A DNA stretch of 64,000 nucleotides from positions 10,972-74,971 of the forward strand of contig JAVCCG010000095.1 of assembly GCA_030765605.1 (NCBI GenBank), read 5' to 3'. Position 1 is the stretch's first letter, and each line of letters begins with the position of its first letter. A model generated the notes under the pieces. The model had not been told where the DNA came from, searched no databases, and saw only the letters and a list, made by a program, of their open reading frames with translations. Below, piece after piece: positions 18,445 through 27,950 of the stretch. This stretch comes from Candidatus Alcyoniella australis. Lineage in GTDB: Bacteria; Lernaellota; Lernaellaia; JAVCCG01; Alcyoniellaceae. A program made the position numbers and the translations under genes.

Positions 18445-19217
18445 GCATTAAAATTCATCCCACGGCCGTGGTCGATTCCGCGGCGCAGCTTGGCAAGGGC
18501 GTGGTTGTCGGCCCGGGCTGCGTGATCTGCGCCGGAGCGTCCATCGGCGAGGACTGCACACTGGTGAGCAACGTCCGGGTCGAGGGGAACACCACCATCG
18601 GGCCCGGCGCGCTGATTAAGCACGGCGCGAGCCTTGGCGGCGATCCGCAGACCATCGACTACGGCGGCTGGCCGACTTTTCTCGAGATCGGGCCCAAGGC
18701 CTGGATCGGCGAGTACGTCACCGTGCACCGCGGCAGTAAAGAGGGCGCGGCCACCCGGCTGGGCAGCGAGGTCTACATGATGGCCTACTCCCACGTTGGG
18801 CACGACTGCCAGGTGGGCGATTGCGTGATCATGACCAACTACGCGGGGCTGGCCGGGCACGTGACCGTCGAGCAACGCGCGATCATCGCGGCCTACGGCG
18901 GTGTGCACCAGTTCTGCCGCATCGGAACCTATGCGATGCTCGGGGCGCACTCGGGAGTGGGCAAGGACGTCACCCCCTATACAATCGTCCAGGGGGTGCC
19001 GGCAGTGCCGCGTTCGCTCAACATCGTCGGGCTGCAACGGGCCGGATTTTCCGAGCAGACCCTTGCACAGCTCAAGAAGCTGTATAAACTCTTTTTCCGT
19101 TCAAGCCTGGACACGTCTCAGGCGGTCCAGCGCGCCCGCCTCGATCTCGAGCCGACCGAACAGGTCGAGCATTTTATTGCGTTCGTTGAGGCCAGCGAGC
19201 GCGGAATTTGCAAGTAG
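18441..19217 (+). CDS. lpxA: UDP-N-acetylglucosamine acyltransferase
   Basis: 258 aa. Hexapeptide-repeat beta-helix from residue 1 (IHPTAVVDSAAQLGKGVVVG), catalytic His121 in SHVGHDCQVGD (His118 is also conserved), GGVHQFCRIGTYAMLGA and a helical C-terminus. It catalyses the first step of lipid A assembly. Start overlaps fabZ by 4 bp (ATGA). Confidence 0.95.
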   Translation: MSIKIHPTAVVDSAAQLGKGVVVGPGCVICAGASIGEDCTLVSNVRVEGNTTIGPGALIKHGASLGGDPQTIDYGGWPTFLEIGPKAWIGEYVTVHRGSKEGAATRLGSEVYMMAYSHVGHDCQVGDCVIMTNYAGLAGHVTVEQRAIIAAYGGVHQFCRIGTYAMLGAHSGVGKDVTPYTIVQGVPAVPRSLNIVGLQRAGFSEQTLAQLKKLYKLFFRSSLDTSQAVQRARLDLEPTEQVEHFIAFVEASERGICK

Positions 19218-19227
19218 GAGAGAACCA

Positions 19228-20187
19228 GTGAGCAAGATCAGAGCCGGTGTGGTCGGCGTCGGACATATGGGACGCTTTCATGTTTCAGCATACACCGAGA
19301 TCATCGACGTCGAGCTGGTGGGAGTCTGCGATGCCGACGCCCAGCGTGTGGCGAAGGTCGCCGAGCACTACAAGACCAGGGGCGTGACCGACTACCGCGA
19401 GATGTTCGGCGAGGTCGATGTGGTGAGCATCGCCGTGCCCACCGAGCTGCACGTGCAGGTGGCGCGTGACTTTCTCGAGGCCGGCATTCACGTGCTGCTT
19501 GAAAAGCCCATCGCCCGTTCGTTCAGCGACGCCCACGAGCTGTTTACCTTTGCCCAGGAAAAGGACCTGGTGCTGCAGATCGGCCACGTCGAGCGTTTCA
19601 ACGGCGCGATCAATGAAATTAAAAAGATCGTCGAGAACCCGACCTTGTTTGAGAGCCGTCGCATCGGGCCGTTTACCGGTCGCAACTCCGACGACGGCGT
19701 TGTGCTCGACCTGCTGATCCACGACATCGACATTGTGCTCCAGCTTTCCAACAGCCCGCTGGTTCAGATGCAGGCGATGGGACGCTCGGTAGTCAGCGGA
19801 CGCGACGACCTGGTGACCGCGCAGCTGCGTTTCGAGAACGGCTGCATGGCCCACCTGCTGGCCAGCCGGGTCAGCGAGGAGAAGTCGCGCACCCTGGCCG
19901 TGACCCAGCCCGGCGCCTACATCTTTCTGGACTACACCGACCAGGAGATCCACATCCATCGCCAGGCCAGCTCCGAGGCGGTGGTGACCACCGAGCAGCT
20001 GCGCTACAAGCAGGAGAGCATCATCGAGCGACTGTTCGTCTACAAGGGCAACCCGCTCAAGCTCGAGCTGCAACATTTCATCGGTTGCGCGATGAAGGGC
20101 GACGAGGTGCGCGTCAGCCCCGAGGACGAGCTGCGCAGCCTGCGGGTCGCCTTGGACATCCTCGACGGCATCGGCAATGCCGTCTGA
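19228..20187 (+). CDS. Gfo/Idh/MocA family NAD(P)-dependent oxidoreductase
   Basis: 319 aa from GTG at 19228 (GTAGGAGAGAACCA upstream). Rossmann motif VGVGHMGRFH, the family EKP motif in LLEKPIARS, and GHVERFNGA with the catalytic-region His/Asp in LLIHDIDIVLQ. Between lpxA and lpxI a member of this family recurs in several proteobacterial lineages. GnnA, which oxidises the 3-OH of UDP-GlcNAc to allow amide-linked acyl chains on lipid A, belongs to the family and is encoded beside lpxA in some species. Its partner aminotransferase GnnB is not in this window, so the GnnA reading is only a hypothesis. Confidence 0.85.
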   Translation: MSKIRAGVVGVGHMGRFHVSAYTEIIDVELVGVCDADAQRVAKVAEHYKTRGVTDYREMFGEVDVVSIAVPTELHVQVARDFLEAGIHVLLEKPIARSFSDAHELFTFAQEKDLVLQIGHVERFNGAINEIKKIVENPTLFESRRIGPFTGRNSDDGVVLDLLIHDIDIVLQLSNSPLVQMQAMGRSVVSGRDDLVTAQLRFENGCMAHLLASRVSEEKSRTLAVTQPGAYIFLDYTDQEIHIHRQASSEAVVTTEQLRYKQESIIERLFVYKGNPLKLELQHFIGCAMKGDEVRVSPEDELRSLRVALDILDGIGNAV

Positions 20188-21004
20188 TCCGATCCCCTCG
20201 ACTGTCGGGATTGTCGCCGGCGGCGGCACAATGCCCGCCGAGGCCCTGCACGCGCTAAGAGCGCGCGGGCGGCGCGTGGTGCTGGCCGCGATCCGCGAGA
20301 GCGGCGCTGTCGATCCCGGGGCCGACGCCTTTGCCGAGCTATCCGTGGGACGGATCGGCGAGCTGGTGAGCTTCTTCAAGGACAACGGCGTCCGCGATCT
20401 GCTGGTGCTGGGCAAGCTTGACAAGGGCCTGCACTTCGCCGGCATCGAGTTCGACGAGTTGGCCCTGCGCGGCCTGGCGCTGATGCAGGACCGTACCGAT
20501 ATGAGCCTGTTCGGTGCGGTTGTGGCGGTGCTCGAGGAACAGGGGCTGCGCCTGCTGCCCCAGGATGCGGCGCTCTACGACCTGCTGTGCCCGGTCGGGA
20601 CCATGGGCAAAGTGTCCGTCGGTACGTACGCAAAGGACGTGCAACGCGCCCTGAGTCTGGCTCGCGAAATCGCGCGCCTGGACATCGGCCAAAGCGTGGC
20701 CGTACGCGAGGGACTGTGTCTGGCCGTGGAGGCCGCCGAACATACCGACGAGATGATTAAGCGTGCGGGCGCGCTGCCCGGCGGCGGCACGGTGATCGCC
20801 AAGGTCCCGCGCCCCGGACAGGACCCGCGCTTCGACGTACCCACGGTGGGCCCGCAGACGATCCGCACGATGGCAAAGATCGAAGCCGCGGGCCTGGCCC
20901 TGGCAGCGGGCGCGGTGTTCGTGATCGATTCTGAACAGACAATCCGACTGGCTGACGAGGCTGGGATCTTCATCGTCGGCCAGCGGCTCCCCGGGGGAAG
21001 CTGA
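20177..21004 (+). CDS. lpxI: UDP-2,3-diacylglucosamine diphosphatase LpxI
   Basis: 275 aa. N-terminal Rossmann-like part (IGIVAGGG-like VGIVAGGGTMPAEALHALRARG) and the C-terminal DUF1009 catalytic part (SVAVREGLCLAVEAAEHTDEMI, GGGTVIAKVPRPGQDPRFDVPTVGP). LpxI replaces LpxH in alpha- and deltaproteobacteria and cleaves UDP-2,3-diacylglucosamine by attack on the alpha phosphate. It overlaps the oxidoreductase by 11 bp. lpxB, often next in line, is absent here. Confidence 0.93.
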   Translation: MPSDPIPSTVGIVAGGGTMPAEALHALRARGRRVVLAAIRESGAVDPGADAFAELSVGRIGELVSFFKDNGVRDLLVLGKLDKGLHFAGIEFDELALRGLALMQDRTDMSLFGAVVAVLEEQGLRLLPQDAALYDLLCPVGTMGKVSVGTYAKDVQRALSLAREIARLDIGQSVAVREGLCLAVEAAEHTDEMIKRAGALPGGGTVIAKVPRPGQDPRFDVPTVGPQTIRTMAKIEAAGLALAAGAVFVIDSEQTIRLADEAGIFIVGQRLPGGS

Positions 21005-22569
21005 TGCGGCTGTTGATTAGACTGACGCTGATCTGCGCTTTAACCCTGTGCCTCGCGGGCGCGGTCTGGGCCGACGAAAGCGGCGGCGACGACGAGGACG
21101 GCGACAATGACGACGACGGCGCGAGCGTCGAGGACCTCGAACGGCGCGTGTCGCGGCTGGAGCAGCAGAACAAACGGCTGCGCGGCGACTCCCAGACCCT
21201 GGTCTTTCCCAACGGCTGGCAGGTCAAGTTCGAGGGCGAGCTGCGCAACCGCGCGCTGATCGAGGCCAACACGCTGAACAACTATGAGAACTTCGCCGGG
21301 GTCCGGGTCTACGCCTACGACAAGCGCTCGACGTTCAAGAACGACTACGGCTGGTGGGACATGCGCTTTGTCAACAAGCTGGTGGTCGACTTCGGCTACG
21401 GCGCGGAGCTGGGGATCAAGCTCCAGCTGGGCGACATCGTCTGGGGCAGCCACGCGCCGGTCTACGGCCTGGGCGGCTCCGATAAGTTCGACCAGGTCAC
21501 CTTGCAGTTCCGCGAGCTGTACGCACGTTGGTCGATCTGGCCGATCCCGCTGTACATGGAGGCCGGCCGCACGCGCTTCGACCTGGGGCACCGGATGCTG
21601 ATGGGCGGCGAGTTCGACGGCGTCAAGGCCTGGTACCAGCACGAGTACTTCAACGTCGGATTCTGGTCGGCGCGGCAGTACGAGGGCGAGAATTACGAGA
21701 TGAGCATGCAGACCAACGACGATGAGGACACCTTTGTCCTCAGCGTCGAGGGCTACCCGGCGCAGCAATCGGTGGTCGGCGCTTACGGCTGGATCAACGA
21801 CTGGAAGGTCGTGGCGCAGCCCAGCTACCCCGACCCGAGCTCGCCGCTGTACCTGCTGCCGGCGTTCGAGCAGGACCTGTACACCGAGCAGAACAGCCAG
21901 CAGTGGGACGTCGGCGTCTGGACCGAGTTGCGGCCCAGCAACCTGATCCGCATCAAGGCGCAGTACGACCATCAGTTCGGCAAACTGATTCACAGCGAGG
22001 ACTACCCGGACCAGCCCGATATCGAGTTCAAGGGCTTCGCCGGATTCGCCAAGCTCGACTTTCTCTGGAGCGAGGATCGCAACATGATCTTCCTCGCCGG
22101 CGGTTACGGCTCGGGAGACGACCCGGACACAGTCGACTACGAGGGCTTCTTTGCGCCGGACAACCGCTTCGGGATCTACGAGGAGGGGATGGACGAGTAC
22201 GCGGAGCACGGCTACTTCGCGGTCTACGAGCATCTCTCGCCCGGCGCCGGAGTGCCCGGCAGGCTCAAAGACGACCTGGGATCCGGCGGCGTGGAAAACA
22301 CGATCTGGGCCAACGTGGGCTGGGACTCCTCGTGGCAGGCCAACCACCACTACTACGTGTCAGTGGGCTACATCCAGGCCGCGCGCGAGAACCCCTACAC
22401 CGACTCCGCGCTGATCGGGATCGAGAACGACGTGCGCATCGACTACCTGTTCTCCAACAACGTGGTGTTCTCGATTTACGGAGGACACCTGTTCATCATC
22501 GGCGACTACTTCCGCAACGATGCCCACGATGCGGCGCAGCTCTACTTCGAGTGGAAGCTGCTGTGGTGA
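21004..22569 (+). CDS. Outer-membrane porin-like barrel with N-terminal coiled coil
   Basis: 521 aa. Signal peptide to AVWADES, then an acidic Gly/Asp stretch (GGDDEDGDNDDDG), a short coiled coil with heptads (VEDLERRVSRLEQQNKRL) and an aromatic-rich beta-barrel ending FEWKLLW. The coil-plus-barrel layout is that of trimeric porins or alginate-export-like proteins. Its start shares one base with the lpxI stop (TGATG). Substrate unknown. Confidence 0.7.
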   Translation: MRLLIRLTLICALTLCLAGAVWADESGGDDEDGDNDDDGASVEDLERRVSRLEQQNKRLRGDSQTLVFPNGWQVKFEGELRNRALIEANTLNNYENFAGVRVYAYDKRSTFKNDYGWWDMRFVNKLVVDFGYGAELGIKLQLGDIVWGSHAPVYGLGGSDKFDQVTLQFRELYARWSIWPIPLYMEAGRTRFDLGHRMLMGGEFDGVKAWYQHEYFNVGFWSARQYEGENYEMSMQTNDDEDTFVLSVEGYPAQQSVVGAYGWINDWKVVAQPSYPDPSSPLYLLPAFEQDLYTEQNSQQWDVGVWTELRPSNLIRIKAQYDHQFGKLIHSEDYPDQPDIEFKGFAGFAKLDFLWSEDRNMIFLAGGYGSGDDPDTVDYEGFFAPDNRFGIYEEGMDEYAEHGYFAVYEHLSPGAGVPGRLKDDLGSGGVENTIWANVGWDSSWQANHHYYVSVGYIQAARENPYTDSALIGIENDVRIDYLFSNNVVFSIYGGHLFIIGDYFRNDAHDAAQLYFEWKLLW

Positions 22570-22579
22570 AGAGCGGCGA

Positions 22580-24601
22580 TTGTCTGAAGCACTAGCGCGT
22601 AACATCATCCTGCGCATAGCCGCGCTGCTGATGACGGCGCTGCTGTGCGCAATGTTCTGCAGCTGCCGCGACCAGCGGCCGACCACGACGCCGGAGCAGG
22701 GTGTAGCGCAGCCGATTGTCGAGCCGACCCCCGAGATGCCCGCCGCATTGCCGTTGCCCGCCACCGTGGGGCTCGAGGGCGCGCCGGTCTATGTTGCGGG
22801 CGAGGTCGGACCGGACCTGGTGCTGCGCCTGACCGCGGGCGAAGCGGGATTGCCCACGGGTACGCTGCTGCGCGTGACTCTGCCCGGCGAAAGTTGGAGC
22901 GTGCCCCAGCTCGAGCGCGGTGAGGATTCGGGTTACATCTCGTGCAAAATCTCCGGCAGCGAACCGTTGATAACAATTCACGCCCGGGGTACGGGCCGCA
23001 TTCCCAGCCGCAGTCGCTCGGTGGTCGACGTGGAGCTGACCGCGGACCTGGCAACGGGTGAGCCTGCGCTGCTGCGCTACGTCAAGCCGCGGGTCCAGCC
23101 CACTGCCGGTCGGGTCGCAATCCGCGCGCAACTGCGCCTGCCCGGAAACACGGAGCCGCTTGAGCTGGAAAGCCCGAGCCTAAACGTGGAGCCCGGGCCG
23201 ATGGTCTGGGTGCGTGTGCTCGCGCCCAGCGACGTGATCGTCGGCCAACCGTTCAGCGTCCGGCTGCGACCGCTGGACCGTTTGGGCAACCTGGCCCGCG
23301 CACAGGCCGGTCGCTACAACCTCGAGCTGATGCGGCCGGGCAACACTGCGGGCCGCGAGGTCGACCTGCTGCACCCCCAGATCGAATGGACGGTTGACCA
23401 GCCGACCAGCGGCTGGTTCACGCTGTTTGCCCAGGACGGCTCGGTGGCGGGCAGGGCGCAGCCGTTGATTGCTCATCAGGCGCAGCCGCAGTACGTGCGC
23501 GCCTGGGCCGACCTGAGCTTTCACTCCGGGCTCTCCGACGCGTACGCGCCGATCGATCCGGGCCAGGCGTTCGCCTACGCCCGCGACGTGTCGGGGCTGG
23601 ACCTGGCCTGCCTGACCGACCACGCCGAGGGGATCTGGAGCGATCCGTTGAGCTCCGAGGAGTTCAGGCGCAGCGTTGCCGAGGCGCAGCGCGCGAGCAC
23701 GCCGCAGTTTTTAGCCCTGGCCGGGTTCACCTGGACCGGCTCGTTTTTCTGGGATCAGGAGTATCCCGAGGGTCCGGGACACGCCCACGTGCTGCCGCTG
23801 GGCGAGGTGGTTGAGCCCTGCCGGGCCGACCTGGAACAGTGCGACGAGCCGCAGGAACTGTTTGCGCAGTTGGACGGGGCCGACGCAGTGGCGATCTGGG
23901 AGCACAGCCTGACGCAGTGGGGCGCGGCCGATTTTAGCGCGTTGCCGCTGCCGACAAAGCTCGCGCCGCTGGTGCAGATCTACTCGTACTTGGGTTCCAA
24001 CGAGTGCGTGGACTGCAAACCGCGGCAGCGCGAGGGCACGGGCGATTCGCGCCACAGCGTGCAGGCCGCACTGGTGCGCGGCGAGCACGTCGGATTCAGC
24101 GCCTCGAGCAACAGCCTCTACGGCCATCCTGGTCTCGGACGTTTTCCGGGATACGCCGGGCCCGAGGAGGATGCCGGCGGCCTGACCTGCCTGCTGGTCA
24201 GCGAACGCGGCAAGTCCGGGTACCTTGAGGCGATCCGCGCGAGGCGCAGTTACGCCACCACCGGCATTCGCCCGCTGATCGACTTCAGCTGCGCCGGTGC
24301 GCCGATGGGCGGCCGGGCCCAAAGCGACGGCCCGCCCCAGTGCCGCTTGGCCGTGACCTGCGCCGCGAACATCGAGTCGATCGAGATCGTCAGGGGCGGC
24401 GCGGGCTGTCGGCTGCCGCTGGAGAGCGTGCTCAACTCGCGTCCGGACGCGCGCTCGGCCGCCTTTGACTGGATCGACCGGGACTTCGACGGCGCGGCGT
24501 TCTACTACCTGCGTGTGACCGACGTCAACGGCGAGCGGGCCTGGACCAGCCCGATCTGGGTCGACTCCGCGCCGCAGCCAGAGGCCACGGCGGAGCAGTG
24601 A
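22580..24601 (+). CDS. Exported DUF3604/PHP-like protein
   Basis: About 673 aa from TTG at 22580; a hydrophobic signal ends in AMFCSC, so it may be a lipoprotein. Residues about 40-310 look like beta-sandwich domains. The C-terminal half has the DUF3604-type blocks DLSFHSGLSDAY, LDLACLTDHAEGIW, FLALAGFTWTG, IWEHSLTQWG, FSASSNSLYGHPG and RARRSYATTGIRPLIDF. In PHP-type enzymes the first motif normally reads HxH; here it is SFH, so one metal ligand appears lost. GTGA overlap with the next gene. Activity unknown. Confidence 0.65.
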   Translation: MSEALARNIILRIAALLMTALLCAMFCSCRDQRPTTTPEQGVAQPIVEPTPEMPAALPLPATVGLEGAPVYVAGEVGPDLVLRLTAGEAGLPTGTLLRVTLPGESWSVPQLERGEDSGYISCKISGSEPLITIHARGTGRIPSRSRSVVDVELTADLATGEPALLRYVKPRVQPTAGRVAIRAQLRLPGNTEPLELESPSLNVEPGPMVWVRVLAPSDVIVGQPFSVRLRPLDRLGNLARAQAGRYNLELMRPGNTAGREVDLLHPQIEWTVDQPTSGWFTLFAQDGSVAGRAQPLIAHQAQPQYVRAWADLSFHSGLSDAYAPIDPGQAFAYARDVSGLDLACLTDHAEGIWSDPLSSEEFRRSVAEAQRASTPQFLALAGFTWTGSFFWDQEYPEGPGHAHVLPLGEVVEPCRADLEQCDEPQELFAQLDGADAVAIWEHSLTQWGAADFSALPLPTKLAPLVQIYSYLGSNECVDCKPRQREGTGDSRHSVQAALVRGEHVGFSASSNSLYGHPGLGRFPGYAGPEEDAGGLTCLLVSERGKSGYLEAIRARRSYATTGIRPLIDFSCAGAPMGGRAQSDGPPQCRLAVTCAANIESIEIVRGGAGCRLPLESVLNSRPDARSAAFDWIDRDFDGAAFYYLRVTDVNGERAWTSPIWVDSAPQPEATAEQ

Positions 24602-26643
24602 GGATCAGCGCGGCGGCGATCATCACGTTGTTGCTCGCTGCGATGCTTGTCGCCTGCGGCCCTTCAGCGGCCGAGCAACAGGCCTGGCGTGACGCGGCGC
24701 GTTATATTCGGCCGCATCTGGATCAGCGCGACGTGATCGTGGCCGACAGCGTAAGCAGCGCCCAGGGGCTGTTACGCGGGATCCACGGCGATCAGCCGTT
24801 GCCGTTGCTTGCTCCCGCGCGCTCCGGAGAGTCGAGCATCGCGACTTACGAAAATCTGACCGTGCTGGTGCTGCCCCACGACGCCGAGGCAATCGGCGAA
24901 CTGATCCGCGAGCAACTCGGAGAACAGACAAGGTTCTGGCTGTTACGTGACGAACGAAAATCCCGACCAGCCGCGGAATTGATCGCGGACCAAGGCCTGG
25001 CCGTTGATCGTGCGTTGTTTGACGAGCGCTTCAGCGTAACGCGGATGCTCTATCCGCGTCCGCCGTCATGGGGCACGCTGCTCGATTTACACACCGTCTC
25101 CGGCGCGCCGCCCGAGCTGTCGGGTAACTTGGTGGGCATGCTGCGCGCGCCGCTGACCTACGGTCCGCAGCAGGCTGCACTGGCCGCGCTTAAGGGACTG
25201 ATCGCGGGCCTCGATCCCACGCGCGGCATGCTCCCTTGGTGCGGTATGGCCCGCGACTCCAACGGCTGGAGCGGCAGCCACTGCGGCACGGACTGGGTGG
25301 TCGGCGCGTCAACGGACCTGGAGGGACTGCTGTTGTTGCGCCGCGCCTGCGGATCGGACCACGGGGTCGAGGCCGAGGCTGCGTTGCGACGCGGGTTGCT
25401 TGGTCGGGCGATGAGCGACGGCCTGGTCTACCGCGAGGACGCGGCCTTCTCCGATCTGGAGGCGGTGATTGCGGACCAAGCTTCGTATCTGAGCATGCTT
25501 GCCACACGGATCGAGCTCGATAACGCCCAGTACGCGCGCGTGCTGGTCGGCGCCAACGTACGCGGGCTGCTGTTGCGCTCGGAGTCGGGTGCACACGGCC
25601 TGCATTTGCCCGAGGCGAGCTATTTTCCCGACCGATCGGCCGGCTGGACTGCGGGCACGGTCGACTGGTACGACGAGGCGCTGCTGCTGCCGGGTTTGGC
25701 GCGTGCCTCGGCGCTGATCGACGACCCGCTGCTTGAGCAGCTGACCAACGGCCTGGCCGAATACCTTGAATACGAAAGCGGCGCGTACATCAGCGCTGGA
25801 GACTACAGCGGCGAGCCGTTGCCCTATCTGCGCGGGCTGCGCGGCCTGCTGATCCATGCGCACAATCGCTCAAACGAGGCGCTGGCAACGCGGGTGCGCG
25901 AGCGGCTCGATCCGTTGTTCGACGCTCCGTTGGCACCGAGCATGCACACACGGTGGACCGAAGATCCCGATGCACTGGCCGAGCTGATCCAGATCGCGCT
26001 GTTGCTGGGCGAGCAGGATCCGCGCTATTACGAGCATGCCGAGGGACTGGCGCGAAATCAGCTGCGCACCTGTCAGTGGCCGATCGAGGCCGATCCGGCC
26101 GTGGCCGGATCGTTTGACAACAATTGCGCGGGAATCTGCCGTGGCAACCAGACCGCCGGACCCACGACCGCGGCGGTCGCTATCGCGCGGCTGGCCCTTA
26201 GCGCGGTGCTCGGTCGCGACGGGCGCTGTCGCGTCAACCTGCTGTGTAACAGCGCCGACCCGCTGCTGGTTGTGCTAAGCGAGCTGCCCTACGCCGGTCG
26301 GATCGTGGTCGAGGCCAGGAACGATTGTCAGGCCGAGCTACGCATTCCACCCTGGGCCACCAGGCTGACGTTGGACAACACGCCGGTGCCCGACGGGGCC
26401 TGGAGCAACGGCTACCTCGACCTGGGAGTAATCGAGGCCGGCCAGCGCAGGGAGCTGGGCTTCGCAGTGCCCGAACGGTTGGAGAGTCCGACCGACGGCG
26501 GACTGAGCGTGTTGTGGCGCGGCAACGTCGTGGCCGCGGTGATCTGGGCTCAAGCCTGCGACGATCCATCGTACTTAGGCGACGTAGCGCACTTCGAGGG
26601 CGAGGCGCCCCGCGGCATGGTCAACCTATTCGTCGCTGATTAA
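24598..26643 (+). CDS. Lipoprotein with alpha/alpha-toroid, GH127-like
   Basis: 681 aa from GTG overlapping the upstream stop. Lipobox MLVAC (Cys20). The first 200 residues look like a small alpha/beta domain; after that comes a helical repeat region (GLIAGLDPTRGMLPWCGMARD, YDEALLLPGLARASALIDDP, GICRGNQTAGPTTAAVAIARL) and a beta-sandwich with ELRIPPWATRLTLDN, close to the RIPGWA segment of beta-L-arabinofuranosidase (GH127/GH146) families. No catalytic Cys/Glu cluster can be assigned with confidence, so a glycosidase role is tentative. It is coupled to the upstream DUF3604-like gene. Confidence 0.6.
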   Translation: MRISAAAIITLLLAAMLVACGPSAAEQQAWRDAARYIRPHLDQRDVIVADSVSSAQGLLRGIHGDQPLPLLAPARSGESSIATYENLTVLVLPHDAEAIGELIREQLGEQTRFWLLRDERKSRPAAELIADQGLAVDRALFDERFSVTRMLYPRPPSWGTLLDLHTVSGAPPELSGNLVGMLRAPLTYGPQQAALAALKGLIAGLDPTRGMLPWCGMARDSNGWSGSHCGTDWVVGASTDLEGLLLLRRACGSDHGVEAEAALRRGLLGRAMSDGLVYREDAAFSDLEAVIADQASYLSMLATRIELDNAQYARVLVGANVRGLLLRSESGAHGLHLPEASYFPDRSAGWTAGTVDWYDEALLLPGLARASALIDDPLLEQLTNGLAEYLEYESGAYISAGDYSGEPLPYLRGLRGLLIHAHNRSNEALATRVRERLDPLFDAPLAPSMHTRWTEDPDALAELIQIALLLGEQDPRYYEHAEGLARNQLRTCQWPIEADPAVAGSFDNNCAGICRGNQTAGPTTAAVAIARLALSAVLGRDGRCRVNLLCNSADPLLVVLSELPYAGRIVVEARNDCQAELRIPPWATRLTLDNTPVPDGAWSNGYLDLGVIEAGQRRELGFAVPERLESPTDGGLSVLWRGNVVAAVIWAQACDDPSYLGDVAHFEGEAPRGMVNLFVAD

Positions 26644-26664
26644 ACTAGATCAGATCAATCGATC

Positions 26665-27219
26665 TCAACGGGCGCGCAGGCCCTCGATGATGCTGCGCGT
26701 TATCCGGCCGCAGTTGGCGTATTCGCGGCATTCGCCCGTGGTCTGGGCCGCCACGCTCATCACCCGCTGTTGGTCGGGATGCACGAAGGTGAACAGAAAC
26801 AGCTCGTGATCCTGGCCCTCGGTGTTGTGTTGGATCAGCATCAGGTTGCCCTTGATCCGGCCGGCATTGAGCTCGCCCAGGTCCTTGGTACGCGAGTCGT
26901 CGGGACCGGCCCCGCCGATCAGCACGTAGGCCAGGTGTTGCTGTTCGCGCTGCACTGAGTTCGATTCGCCCTGGGTCTGCTTGGGGAGCAGCGTTACGGT
27001 CAGATTCGATCCGGGGCTGGCGTACTCGATCACCCTGCTCGGGCCGCCGTAATCAACATGCTTCATCTCGAAATCGGGCGGCAGCCAGAACACCAGATCG
27101 ACTTGCGGATCGGTCACCGTGGTCCAATGATTATCGCCACTGGGGGAACAACCCGAAACGAGGATCAGCGCTTGCATGATTATCGCGAGCAGAGTGAAGG
27201 TCAGGGCATTGCGTATCAT
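26665..27219 (-). CDS. Small lipoprotein, hypothetical
   Basis: 184 aa from ATG at 27219; a GTG 11 codons upstream is possible. Signal ends LVSGCS. The mature part has short strands (VDLVFWLPPDFEMK, RVIEYASPGSNLTVTLLP, GRIKGNLMLIQHN, LFLFTFVHPDQQRVMSVAAQT) resembling PsbP/Mog1-like or DUF1795-type folds in pattern (stress-related 'fxlPxxf' proteins). A late pair of cysteines (ECREYANCGRI) may form a disulfide. It is convergent with the upstream lipoprotein gene. Confidence 0.6.
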   Translation of the reverse strand: MIRNALTFTLLAIIMQALILVSGCSPSGDNHWTTVTDPQVDLVFWLPPDFEMKHVDYGGPSRVIEYASPGSNLTVTLLPKQTQGESNSVQREQQHLAYVLIGGAGPDDSRTKDLGELNAGRIKGNLMLIQHNTEGQDHELFLFTFVHPDQQRVMSVAAQTTGECREYANCGRITRSIIEGLRAR

Positions 27220-27318
27220 TGGGAATTGGGCACCTCGCGAGGAAAATATCACGCCGCGCTGGACGCGGCAAGGTCGAGCGAACGCGGGAAAAGGCGCGAT
27301 TACCGCGATAAAGAGCGG

Positions 27319-27699
27319 TTATACAGAAAAGTTGAGCATGCTACGGACGATTTTGAGCACGTCCTCGTGATTGATCGGCTGGTGGATGCACGGCGCCTGA
27401 CTGAAATGTAAAAAACGGAGCAGGTCATCGCCAATGTGCATCGGCACCAGGAACAGCAACTTTTTCAGATTCTCCAAGTCCTGCCGCCGTAGTTCGAAAT
27501 AGAACTCCGGTCCGGAGATGTTGCGCATGGCAAGGTCAATTATATATACGTCGTATTTATTAAGGCCGATGTGGTCAATTGCTTTTTTCGCGCTGTTCAG
27601 CGCAATGGTACGGATTGGTAAGCTTTTGGCGAGCAACTCGCACAGCTTATTGCAATTGTCTTTATCGTCGTCGATGATCAATATCTTCTGTTGCTTCAC
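27319..27699 (-). CDS. Stand-alone response-regulator receiver domain (atypical)
   Basis: 126 aa, one receiver domain, no output domain. Acidic pocket DDD at 10-12 and phospho-acceptor Asp55 in YIIDLAMRN are present. The conserved Thr/Ser of strand 4 is replaced (LLFLVPMH) and the invariant Lys of strand 5 appears as Gln (CIHQPINHED), so the phosphorylation switch may be altered. No kinase is nearby. Codon use is more AT-rich than its neighbours. Confidence 0.75.
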   Translation of the reverse strand: MKQQKILIIDDDKDNCNKLCELLAKSLPIRTIALNSAKKAIDHIGLNKYDVYIIDLAMRNISGPEFYFELRRQDLENLKKLLFLVPMHIGDDLLRFLHFSQAPCIHQPINHEDVLKIVRSMLNFSV

Positions 27700-27950
27700 G
27701 TTGCAAGGACCTCTTCAAATACAGGTGCGATAGAACTGATCAGGTTCATCTGACCTTTAAGTTTGACTGCAACACCTGTGCCGACGCTGACGATCCTTAT
27801 ATCAAACAGGGAGGCATAGCGCAATTAATTAGTGATTTAGACCAGTTAGCAATTAGGCATGCGATATGGTCAAAGATGATTGTCATGGTTTAAAAGTGTA
27901 ATAAAAATAAGAGGCTGGATGATAATCAGGCAGTCAGAACGGGGCGAAAT

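Noticed and set aside
18901-19227. Upstream extension of the Gfo/Idh oxidoreductase inside lpxA
   Set aside because: The Rossmann motif begins a few residues after GTG at 19228, which has a good ribosome binding site; the extension is lpxA in another frame.
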